64,000 bases of DNA from JAVJSF01 sp040219555 (GTDB taxonomy: Bacteria > Actinomycetota > Thermoleophilia > Miltoncostaeales > Miltoncostaeaceae): positions 62,001 to 126,000 of the forward strand of contig JAVJSF010000006.1 in the NCBI GenBank assembly GCA_040219555.1, in the 5' to 3' direction. This document shows positions 1 to 7,243 of the stretch, one piece after another (position 1 is the stretch's first letter; the number at the start of each line of letters is the position of its first letter). Under the pieces are notes generated by a model, which was not told the DNA's origin, did no database searches, and worked only from the letters and a program-made list of their open reading frames with translations. The translations under genes were made by a program, and so were the position numbers.

Positions 1-309
1 CCGTCCGTGGTGAATGCGCGCTTCTGCAAGCCCATCGACGCCACCCTGATGCGCCAGCTGGCCGAGCGGCACGAGTTGATCGTCACCGTCGAGGACCACC
101 AGGCCGACGGCGGCTTCGGCAGCGCGGTGCTCGAGGTGCTCGAGGACACGGGCGCCCGGGTGATGCGCGTGGGGCTGCCCGACCGCTTCGTGGACCACGG
201 CAAGCGCGAACTGCTCCTGGACGAGGTCGGCCTCACGCCCGAGGGCGTCGCCGAACGGGTGCTCGCGGCGCTGGCGATACCCGCCCGGGGCCTGCTCAGC
301 GGCAGCTGA
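1..309 (+). CDS. dxs: 1-deoxy-D-xylulose-5-phosphate synthase, C-terminal end (partial)
   Basis: Only the last 102 codons are present; the reading frame is open at base 1. The visible part is the C-terminal transketolase domain: NARFCKPID, then VTVEDHQADGGFGSAVLE, then GLPDRFVDHG, which match the end of DXS. The full enzyme condenses pyruvate and glyceraldehyde-3-phosphate, with thiamine diphosphate, in the first step of the cytosolic MEP isoprenoid pathway. The thiamine-binding and pyrimidine domains lie upstream of the window. tlyA follows 50 bp later, as in many Actinobacteria. Another transketolase-like enzyme is possible but the C-terminal motif order fits DXS best. Confidence 0.9.
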   Translation, partial: PSVVNARFCKPIDATLMRQLAERHELIVTVEDHQADGGFGSAVLEVLEDTGARVMRVGLPDRFVDHGKRELLLDEVGLTPEGVAERVLAALAIPARGLLSGS

Positions 310-347
310 AGGCCGGGCCGCGGCGGGCCTGCGCCCCCCGCTGTCCC

Positions 348-353
348 TAGGCT
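348..353 (+). promoter_or_regulatory. -10 element TAGGCT before tlyA
   Basis: TANNNT hexamer ending 6 nt before the GTG start of tlyA, with no Shine-Dalgarno sequence between them. This geometry implies a leaderless transcript. No recognisable -35 box is seen. Confidence 0.4.
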
Positions 354-359
354 TGCGCC

Positions 360-1106
360 GTGGCCCGGGCCCGACTCGATGTGACCCTCTGCGAGCGGGG
401 TCTGTTTCCCAGCCGCGCGCGTGCGCAGGCGGCCGTGATGGCCGGCCGCGTCCGCGTTGCCGGCGCGGTGGTCGACAAGCCCGGCACGCAGGTGACGGCC
501 GACGCCGACCTGGAGGTGCAGCCCGCCGAGGAGTACGTGTCGCGGGGCGGGATCAAGCTGCGCAACGCCCTCGACGCCCTGGGGATGGACGTCGCCGGCG
601 CGTCGGCGCTCGACCTCGGTGCCTCCACGGGCGGGTTCACCGACTGCCTGCTCCAGCGCGGGGCGGCGCGCGTGATCGCGCTCGACGTGGGCTACGGGCA
701 GCTCGACTGGCGTCTGCGCCAGGACCCGCGCGTCCACGTCATGGAACGCACCAACGCCCGCCACATCACCCCGGCGGACCTTCCCTATGCGCCCGATCTG
801 GTCACCTGTGACCTCTCGTTCATCGCCATCGGCACGGTCTGGGGCGCGGTGGTCCCCTGTTGTGCGTCCGGCTGGCGTGCGATGGTGATGGTGAAGCCCC
901 AGTTCGAGGTGGGGAGGGAGCGGGTCGGCTCGGGCGGCGTCGTCCGCGATCCGCGCGCCCGGGAGGATGCGGTGGACGGTGTCATCGAGGTGATCGGTCA
1001 GCACGGTGGGCGCGTCGTCGGCGTCGCCGACTCCGGGTTGCCGGGTCCGAAGGGCAACATCGAGACCTTCGTCTCGGTGGCCGACGCCGCGGGCGGGGGC
1101 GGATGA
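360..1106 (+). CDS. tlyA: TlyA family rRNA (cytidine-2'-O)-methyltransferase
   Basis: 248 aa, the family's usual size. An S4 RNA-binding domain fills about residues 1-60, followed by an FtsJ/RrmJ-type Rossmann methyltransferase. SRGGIKL (61-67) carries the first catalytic Lys, LDLGASTGGFT (84-94) is the SAM-binding loop, Asp151 lies in CDLSFI, and Lys179 lies in VKPQFE. The K-D-K set of 2'-O-ribose methyltransferases is therefore intact. Known TlyA enzymes methylate 16S and 23S rRNA cytidines and set capreomycin susceptibility. The GTG start is preceded by a -10-like TAGGCT rather than a ribosome binding site. The stop overlaps the nadK ATG (ATGA), so the two are translationally coupled. Confidence 0.93.
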   Translation: MARARLDVTLCERGLFPSRARAQAAVMAGRVRVAGAVVDKPGTQVTADADLEVQPAEEYVSRGGIKLRNALDALGMDVAGASALDLGASTGGFTDCLLQRGAARVIALDVGYGQLDWRLRQDPRVHVMERTNARHITPADLPYAPDLVTCDLSFIAIGTVWGAVVPCCASGWRAMVMVKPQFEVGRERVGSGGVVRDPRAREDAVDGVIEVIGQHGGRVVGVADSGLPGPKGNIETFVSVADAAGGGG

Positions 1107-2005
1107 GCCCCCGCGTCATCGGTGGGTACGAGCCGATCCCCATCGAGCCGGCGGTCCCGGCCGAGCGGGTCCTCCTGCTCACCCACCGCGGCCCCGAGGT
1201 GACGGCCACGGCCCTGCCGGCCGTCCTGTCGATCCTCGAGGACGCAGGGGTTCAGGTGATGGTTCCCGCGTCCGAGGTGGTCAAGCACCGCAGTCTGGCC
1301 CCGTTCCAGTCCAGCGACGGCAAGCCTCTGCGGCCGGGGGGAGAGGACCTGATCCTGGTGCTGGGCGGCGACGGCAGCATCCTCCGCGCCCTTGCGCGCG
1401 AGGCCGGCTCCGGCGCCCCGGTGATCGGGGTCAACTACGGGCGCGTGGGCTTCCTGGCCTCCATCGAGCGCGAGACCCTCGAGCGCGACCTGCGCCGGGC
1501 GCTCGCGGGCGAGTACGTGGTCCTCGGCTTGCCGTCCCTGTCGGCCGAGTGGGCCGACGGCGAGGTGCACGCCCTCAACGACCTGGCCCTCCTGCGCTCG
1601 GGCGAGTCGCGCCTGGCCGACCTCTCCTACGCCGTGGACGGCGAGCGGGTCCACACGGTGCGCTGCGACGGCATGATCCTCAGCACCCCGGTGGGCTCGA
1701 CGGCGTACAATCTCGCCGCCGGCGGCCCGACGGTCTCGTGGCGGGTCCACTGCATGGTGATCTCGTTCATCGCCGCCTTCCACCTCGACACTCGGCCGCT
1801 GGTCATCGGCGCCGAGGAACTGATGACGGTGACCAACAGCGCCCTCACGGGCGACTGCGATGTGCTCGCCGACGGCCAGCGGGTGGGGGCCCTGCGCCCC
1901 GGACGCTCCATCACGGTGGGGCTGGGCGGCGATCAGGTGCATCTCGCCACGTTCCCCGAGGCGTCGTTCTTCCGTCGCTACCGGGAGAAGTTCGGCCGCC
2001 CGTGA
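1103..2005 (+). CDS. nadK: NAD kinase
   Basis: 300 aa; phosphorylates NAD to NADP with ATP (or polyphosphate) in the cytosol. LGGDGSILRA (87-96) is the catalytic GGDG motif, ALND (157-160) is the NAD-contacting Asn-acidic pair, and STPVGSTAYNLAAGGP (194-209) is the glycine-rich nucleotide motif. The segment that normally reads like TPICPHSLSxRP is here SFIAAFHLDTRP (221-232), losing the usual prolines and Cys/His. The last residues are basic. It starts inside the end of tlyA and its stop overlaps the GTG of recN, forming a tlyA-nadK-recN operon typical of Actinobacteria. ATP-NAD kinase identity is secure; the altered segment may change oligomer contacts. Confidence 0.92.
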   Translation: MSPRVIGGYEPIPIEPAVPAERVLLLTHRGPEVTATALPAVLSILEDAGVQVMVPASEVVKHRSLAPFQSSDGKPLRPGGEDLILVLGGDGSILRALAREAGSGAPVIGVNYGRVGFLASIERETLERDLRRALAGEYVVLGLPSLSAEWADGEVHALNDLALLRSGESRLADLSYAVDGERVHTVRCDGMILSTPVGSTAYNLAAGGPTVSWRVHCMVISFIAAFHLDTRPLVIGAEELMTVTNSALTGDCDVLADGQRVGALRPGRSITVGLGGDQVHLATFPEASFFRRYREKFGRP

Positions 2006-3693
2006 TCCGGTCGCTGGAGGTCCGCGACCTCGTGGTCATCGCCCGGGCCGAGTTGGCGCCCCCGGCGGGTCTGACCGCGATCACAGGAGAGACGGGCGCG
2101 GGCAAGACCGTGCTGACCCAGGCTCTCGGGTTGCTGGCGGGCGCTCCGGCCGACACGGCCGCGGTGCGTGCCGGCGCGTCCCACGCGCTGGTGCAGGCCA
2201 CCATCTCGTTGCCCGACGGGTTCTGGGACCGGCTGGACGAGGAGGACCCCGCGCTCGGGTTGCGCGACCTGGTGGAGGACGAGACCGAGGTGGTGATCGC
2301 GCGCAGGGTCCCCGCCGAGGGCCGGGCGCGCGCGCTGGTGGACGGCCAGGCCGCTCCGCGCGACGCCGTGGCCGCGCTGGCGCGCGTCGCGCTGCGCTTC
2401 TCGGCCCAGCACGAGCACCGCCGCCTGGTGAGCTCCGCCAGCCAGCTCCAGATCCTCGACGCCTTCTCGGGCGCCGAGACGGTGGCGGCCGCCGAGCGGC
2501 TCGCCGGCCTGAACCGGCGGATCCGGGCGCTGCGCCGCAGGGTGAGCGCGGCACGGGAGCGCCGCGAGGGCGCGCGGCGCGAGCGCGAGGCCCTGACCGA
2601 GCTGGTCCGCGATGTCGACGAGGCGCAGCTGGACGCCTCCGAGGAGGCGTCGCTCCGCGCCGAGCGGTCCCGGCTCCGCAACGCCGAGGGGCTCGTGGCG
2701 GCCGTCGCCGGCGCCGCCGAGGCCCTGGCTCCCCAGGAGGAGGGTGACGGCGCGGCGGCGGCTGCCGACGAGGCGGCGCGTCTGCTGGAGCCGCTGCGCA
2801 GCGTCGACCCGGAGCTGGCTGGCCCGCACGAGGACATCGCCGCCGCCGTCGCCTCCCTGCAGGAGGCCGCGCTGTTCCTGCGCTCGTACCTGCACGACCT
2901 CGATGCGGAGCCGGGTCGCCTGGAGGCCGTCGAGGAGCGCCTGGACGAGTACCGGCGCCTCTGCCGGCGCCACGACGCGTCGGACACGGCCGATCTGCTG
3001 CGCCGCTCCGCCGAGGCCGCCGAGGCTCTCCGCGCACTGGACGAGGGCGACGGTGAGCTGGCCGGCGCCGAGTCCGAGCTGGCGGCCTGCCTGGACGAGG
3101 CGCGCGGGCTCGCGGCGGCCCTGCGCGAGCGCCGCGAGGACGCCGCCCCGCGGCTGGCCGATGCGGTGCGCGATCAGTTGGCCGATCTGGGGATGGCGCG
3201 GGCCGAGCTGCGCATCGAGGTGGGGGAGGCAGAGGGCGACCCGCCCACCGGGAGCTGCGTGATCTGGCTGCGGGCCAACCCGGGCCTGCCCGAGGCGCCG
3301 CTGGCCGCCACCGCATCCGGCGGCGAGCTCTCGCGGGTGTTGCTGGCTCTGCACGGGGTGGCGGCCGGTGCGGACGGTGCGGCCTGGGTCATGGACGAGG
3401 TGGACGCCGGCATCGGCGGGGTCACCGCCACTGCCGTCGCCAACCGCCTGCGCGCGATGGCGGCCGACCGCCAGGTGATCGTCATCACCCACCTGCCCCA
3501 GGTGGCCGCGATGGCCGACGCGCACTACCGCCTGGTGAAGGGCGAGGACGGGGACGGGCTGGCCACCACCACCATCGAGGCCGTGGCCGGTGACGACCTG
3601 ATCGCGGAGCTGTGCCGGATGCTGGGTGCCTCGCCCGAGGACGCCGGCGCCCGCCGCCACGCCGCCGAGTTGCTGGAGCGCCGCCGGGGCTGA
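2002..3693 (+). CDS. recN: DNA repair ATPase RecN
   Basis: 563 aa SMC-like repair protein that acts at double-strand breaks. Walker A GETGAGKT sits at residues 29-36, a long Arg/Glu/Ala-rich coiled-coil occupies roughly 150-400, and the C-terminal half-site has the ABC signature ASGGELSRVLLAL and Walker B VMDEVDAGIGG, followed by THLPQVAAMAD. The GTG start overlaps the nadK stop (GTGA). No LexA box is visible upstream, so it is probably expressed constitutively with nadK, unlike the SOS-controlled recN of enterobacteria. Confidence 0.94.
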   Translation: MIRSLEVRDLVVIARAELAPPAGLTAITGETGAGKTVLTQALGLLAGAPADTAAVRAGASHALVQATISLPDGFWDRLDEEDPALGLRDLVEDETEVVIARRVPAEGRARALVDGQAAPRDAVAALARVALRFSAQHEHRRLVSSASQLQILDAFSGAETVAAAERLAGLNRRIRALRRRVSAARERREGARREREALTELVRDVDEAQLDASEEASLRAERSRLRNAEGLVAAVAGAAEALAPQEEGDGAAAAADEAARLLEPLRSVDPELAGPHEDIAAAVASLQEAALFLRSYLHDLDAEPGRLEAVEERLDEYRRLCRRHDASDTADLLRRSAEAAEALRALDEGDGELAGAESELAACLDEARGLAAALRERREDAAPRLADAVRDQLADLGMARAELRIEVGEAEGDPPTGSCVIWLRANPGLPEAPLAATASGGELSRVLLALHGVAAGADGAAWVMDEVDAGIGGVTATAVANRLRAMAADRQVIVITHLPQVAAMADAHYRLVKGEDGDGLATTTIEAVAGDDLIAELCRMLGASPEDAGARRHAAELLERRRG

Positions 3694-3752
3694 TCCGCGG
3701 CGAGGATCAGCGAGGATCGCCGCCGCCGGCCCGGCCCCCGCCGGACGACTTG

Positions 3753-3758
3753 TAGAGT
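3753..3758 (+). promoter_or_regulatory. -10 element TAGAGT before pyrG
   Basis: TANNNT hexamer in the recN-pyrG gap; transcription would begin near 3765, leaving a leader of about 26 nt that includes the GGGAGG ribosome binding site at 3781-3786. No clear -35. Confidence 0.4.
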
Positions 3759-3790
3759 GGCGACTGGCTCGTCGGGCGATGGGAGGCCAT

Positions 3791-5467
3791 GTGGCCGAAG
3801 GTGCGGTGAAGTACGTCTTCGTCACCGGAGGGGTGGTGTCCGGTCTCGGGAAGGGGATCGCCGCCGCCTCGCTGGGAACGCTGCTGAGGGCCCGCGGCGT
3901 CCGGGTCTCCCTCCAGAAGTGCGATCCGTACCTGAACGTCGACCCCGGGACGATGAGCCCGTTCCAGCACGGTGAGGTCTACGTCACCGAGGACGGCGCC
4001 GAGACCGACCTGGACCTCGGCCACTACGAGCGCTTCACCGACGAGAACGTCAGCCGCATCAGCAACGTGACCACGGGTTCGGTGTACGACACGGTCATCC
4101 GGCGCGAGCGGCGCGGCGACTTCCTCGGGGCGACGGTCCAGGTCATCCCGCACGTCACGGACGAGATCAAGAACCGCATCCGCCAGGCCGCCGCCACCTC
4201 GGGCGCCGAGGTCGTCATCGTGGAGATCGGTGGCACGGTGGGTGACATCGAGTCGCTCCCCTTCCTGGAGGCCATCCGCCAGCTGCGCAACGACGTGGGC
4301 CGCGAGAACGTCTGCTTCGTCCACGTGACGCTGGTGCCCTATCTGGACGCCGTCGGCGAGCTCAAGACCAAGACCACCCAGCACTCGGTCAACGAGTTGC
4401 GCGGCATCGGCATCGAGCCTGATGTCCTCGTGCTGCGCTCCAACCGGCAGCTCACCGACGACATCCGTCAGAAGATCGCCCTCTACGGGGGCATCGCTCC
4501 CGAGGCGGTCATCTTCGCCGCCGATGCCGCGGACATCTACGAGGTGCCGCTGCTGATGGAGGACGAGGGCCTCGCCCATGTGGTGGCGCGGCGCATCGGC
4601 CTGCCGATCGGTCAGCCGGACCTCGCCGACTGGCGCCACCTGGTCGACCGCATCCACCACCTCGACGGGAGCGTCCGCATCGCCCTGGTGGGCAAGTACG
4701 TCCAGCTGCACGACGCCTACCTGTCGGTGGCCGAGGCCCTCAAGCACGGCGGCATCCACCACGGGGTGGACGTGGAGATCGACTGGGTCGACGCGGACGA
4801 TCCGGACCTGCGCCGCCACCTGGCCGCGGCTGACGGCATCCTGGTACCCGGCGGCTTCGGCGGTCGCGGGATCGAGGGCAAGATCGCGGCCGCCCGGTTC
4901 GCGCGGGAGGAGCGCACGCCGTACCTGGGGATCTGCCTGGGCATGCAGGTGGCGGTGATCGACTACGCCCGCAACGTCGCCGGCATGGGCGGGGCCAACT
5001 CCTCCGAGTTCGATCCGGAGACGCCCTTCCCCGTCATCGACCTCCTGCCCGAGCAGCGGGCCGTCGCCGACTTCGGCGGCACCATGCGCCTGGGGGCCGA
5101 CCCGGTGCACCTGGTCCCCGGCACGCGGGCGTACGCCGCCTACGGCGAGCAGGCCGTGGTCTACGAGCGCCACCGCCACCGCTACGAGGTGAACCCGGCC
5201 CTGCGCGAGCGCCTCGAGTCCGCCGGGCTGGTGGTCAGCGGGCGCTCGCCCAGCGGGCGGTTGGTGGAGGTGATCGAGCTGGTCGACCACCCGTGGTACT
5301 GCGCCAGCCAGTTCCACCCCGAGTTCAAGAGCAGGCCCACGCGTCCGCAACCGCTCTTCCGGGAGTTCGTCGGCGCCATCGCCGCCCGGGTGGCGGCGGC
5401 GCCGGCTGCGGGCGCATCCGCCGAGGAGCGCCCGTCCGCGGCCGACCCCGCGGTGAGGGCGGGCTAG
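3791..5467 (+). CDS. pyrG: CTP synthase (glutamine-hydrolysing)
   Basis: 558 aa. The N-terminal amidoligase domain begins KYVFVTGGVVSGLGKG, containing the P-loop; the C-terminal class I glutamine amidotransferase has the nucleophile in LGICLGMQ near residue 381 and the partner His-Glu in FHPEFKSRP near 509. It converts UTP to CTP using glutamine ammonia. GTG at 3791 is preferred because GGGAGG lies 4 nt upstream; an in-frame ATG at 3779 would add four residues but has no such site. The last 25 residues or so are an Ala/Glu/Pro-rich tail. In many Actinobacteria steA and a copper transporter gene lie between recN and pyrG; here they are absent. Confidence 0.96.
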   Translation: MAEGAVKYVFVTGGVVSGLGKGIAAASLGTLLRARGVRVSLQKCDPYLNVDPGTMSPFQHGEVYVTEDGAETDLDLGHYERFTDENVSRISNVTTGSVYDTVIRRERRGDFLGATVQVIPHVTDEIKNRIRQAAATSGAEVVIVEIGGTVGDIESLPFLEAIRQLRNDVGRENVCFVHVTLVPYLDAVGELKTKTTQHSVNELRGIGIEPDVLVLRSNRQLTDDIRQKIALYGGIAPEAVIFAADAADIYEVPLLMEDEGLAHVVARRIGLPIGQPDLADWRHLVDRIHHLDGSVRIALVGKYVQLHDAYLSVAEALKHGGIHHGVDVEIDWVDADDPDLRRHLAAADGILVPGGFGGRGIEGKIAAARFAREERTPYLGICLGMQVAVIDYARNVAGMGGANSSEFDPETPFPVIDLLPEQRAVADFGGTMRLGADPVHLVPGTRAYAAYGEQAVVYERHRHRYEVNPALRERLESAGLVVSGRSPSGRLVEVIELVDHPWYCASQFHPEFKSRPTRPQPLFREFVGAIAARVAAAPAAGASAEERPSAADPAVRAG

Positions 5468-5470
5468 CGG

Positions 5471-6604
5471 GTGCACGAGTCGCTCGCCGGCCTGGGGCCG
5501 GCCTCCCAGCTGATGGCGGCCCTGTGCGAGATCCCCTCGCCCTCGCGTGCCGAGGGCGCGGTGGCGGCAGTGGTCATCGAGGAGCTCCGCTCACTCGGCG
5601 CGCACGTCACCACCGACGGCGCCGGCGCCGCGCTGGGGTCGGACACCGACAACATCGTCGCCTCGTGGCCCCCCACCCCCGGCGCCGGCGGCACCCCGAT
5701 CATGTTCGCCGCACACCTCGACACCGTCCCGGTGACCGCCCCGATCGAGGTCGCCCTGGTGGATGGCCACCTCACCAACATCCACCCGACCATCCTGGGC
5801 GCCGACAACAAGGCGGCGGTCGCGGCGCTGCTGGTGGCAATGCGACAGGTCGTGGCCGAGGGGCGCCCGCACGCCGGCATCGAGCTGGTGATGACCCCCT
5901 GCGAGGAGATCGGGCTCAAGGGCGCCGCCGCGTTCGACGTCTCGGCGCTGCGCGCCCGGGCCGGCTTCGTCTACGACCACACGGGCGCTTTGGGCGACAT
6001 CGTGCAGCGCGCCCCGTCCATGCACCGGATCGAGGCGACCTTCGTCGGGCGCGCGGCACACGCGGGTATCCACCCCGAGGACGGCCGCAGCGCCGTCGCG
6101 GCCGCCGCGGCCGCCATCGGCCGGATGCCCCTCGGGCGCATCGACCCACGGACCACCGCCAACGTGGGCACGATCGCCGGCGGGACCGCCGCCAACGTCG
6201 TCCCCGAGTTCTGCACGCTCATGGGGGAGTGCCGCGGCCACGACGAGCGCGCCCTGTCGGTGCAGCTCACGGCCATGCTCGATGCACTCGCCTGGGCGGG
6301 CACCGAGCACGGCGTCGACGTGGAGACGCGCGTCGCGCGCGAGTTCACCGCCTACGCCCTGGGCGACGACGACCCACAGGTGCGCCTGGCGCGCGCCGCG
6401 GTGGCGGCCTGCGGGCTGGAGCCACGCCTGATCCCGAGCGGCGGCGGCTCGGACGTCAACGCGTTCGTGCTCAACGGCTTCCCTGCGGTGAACCTGTGCA
6501 ACGGCATGATCGACGTCCACACCCCGGACGAGCGCATCCTCCCCGAGAGCCTCGACACGATGGTCGGGATCACCCTGGCCATCATCTCGGCGGCGGCCGA
6601 GTGA
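5471..6604 (+). CDS. M20 family metallopeptidase, PepT-like
   Basis: 377 aa zinc peptidase. Metal-ligand motifs appear in order: AHLDTVP, GADNKAAVAALL, the general-base pair in TPCEEIGLKGA, DHTG, and near the C-terminus DVHTPDE. A dimerisation lid begins around AAHAGIHPEDGRSAV, as in tripeptidase T and related aminopeptidases. It probably trims short peptides in the cytosol; the exact substrate cannot be read from the sequence. The GTG start is 3 nt after the pyrG stop and its own stop overlaps the NUDIX GTG (GTGA), so it belongs to the pyrG operon. There is no signal peptide. Confidence 0.88.
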   Translation: MHESLAGLGPASQLMAALCEIPSPSRAEGAVAAVVIEELRSLGAHVTTDGAGAALGSDTDNIVASWPPTPGAGGTPIMFAAHLDTVPVTAPIEVALVDGHLTNIHPTILGADNKAAVAALLVAMRQVVAEGRPHAGIELVMTPCEEIGLKGAAAFDVSALRARAGFVYDHTGALGDIVQRAPSMHRIEATFVGRAAHAGIHPEDGRSAVAAAAAAIGRMPLGRIDPRTTANVGTIAGGTAANVVPEFCTLMGECRGHDERALSVQLTAMLDALAWAGTEHGVDVETRVAREFTAYALGDDDPQVRLARAAVAACGLEPRLIPSGGGSDVNAFVLNGFPAVNLCNGMIDVHTPDERILPESLDTMVGITLAIISAAAE

Positions 6605-7167
6605 CCCGCGTCCCTCGTCACGTGCCGGCGCCCGTCGAGACGCCGATGGACCCGCCGGTCACCGAGAGGGTCCGCCATCGCGGCCACATCATCACCCTGC
6701 GCGACTCGGACTACCGCCGGCCCGACGGCACCGTGGTGTCCCGCGAGGTGCTCGACCACGCCGGCGCGGTGGTGGTGGTCCCGGTGGAGGACGGGCACGT
6801 GCTGATGGTCCGCCAGCCGCGCGAGGCGGTGGAGCGCTACACACTCGAGCTGCCCGCCGGCAAGATCGACGACCCGGACGAGCCGCCGGTCGAGTGTGCC
6901 GCGCGCGAGCTGGCCGAGGAGGTGGGGCGCGCGGCCGGGCGGTGGACCGCGTGGGGAGGGTTCTTCACCGCTCCGGCGATCCTCACCGAGTACATCCACT
7001 GCTTCCTGGCCGAGGACCTGACGGCCACCGACGCCGGGCACGCCGACGAGGACGAGCAGATCGAGGTGGTGCCCTGGCCGGTGGGCGATCTGGACTCCCT
7101 GATCGCCCGGGTGGAGGACGCCAAGTCGCTCATCGGCCTGCTGCGCCTGCGCGCGACCCGCGGCTGA
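6601..7167 (+). CDS. NUDIX hydrolase, ADP-ribose pyrophosphatase type
   Basis: 188 aa. The NUDIX box begins with the Gly of LPAGKID and continues through the CAARELAEEVG helix, which holds the REx2EE metal-binding core. The preceding beta-strand AVVVVPVEDGHVLMVRQPRE and the following GGFFTAPAILTEYIHCFLAEDL are typical of ADP-ribose pyrophosphatases (NudF type), which cleave ADP-ribose to AMP and ribose-5-phosphate. GTG at 6601 overlaps the previous stop; ATG at 6646 is an alternative that removes a poorly conserved leader. A NUDIX gene after pyrG is a common actinobacterial arrangement, usually followed by xerD, which is not here. Confidence 0.9.
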   Translation: MTRVPRHVPAPVETPMDPPVTERVRHRGHIITLRDSDYRRPDGTVVSREVLDHAGAVVVVPVEDGHVLMVRQPREAVERYTLELPAGKIDDPDEPPVECAARELAEEVGRAAGRWTAWGGFFTAPAILTEYIHCFLAEDLTATDAGHADEDEQIEVVPWPVGDLDSLIARVEDAKSLIGLLRLRATRG

Positions 7168-7235
7168 CGGGCGCCGGGCCGCCGCGACCGGGAAGCGTGC
7201 CGCCGGCGCCCGCCCGCTCCGTCCGGGTCACGAAG

Positions 7236-7241
7236 TAGCCT
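7236..7241 (+). promoter_or_regulatory. -10 element TAGCCT before the UvrD-type helicase
   Basis: TANNNT hexamer ending 8 nt before an in-frame GTG at 7250. It favours a leaderless start at 7250, two codons inside the longest reading frame, over GTG 7244. Confidence 0.35.
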
Positions 7242-7243
7242 CG

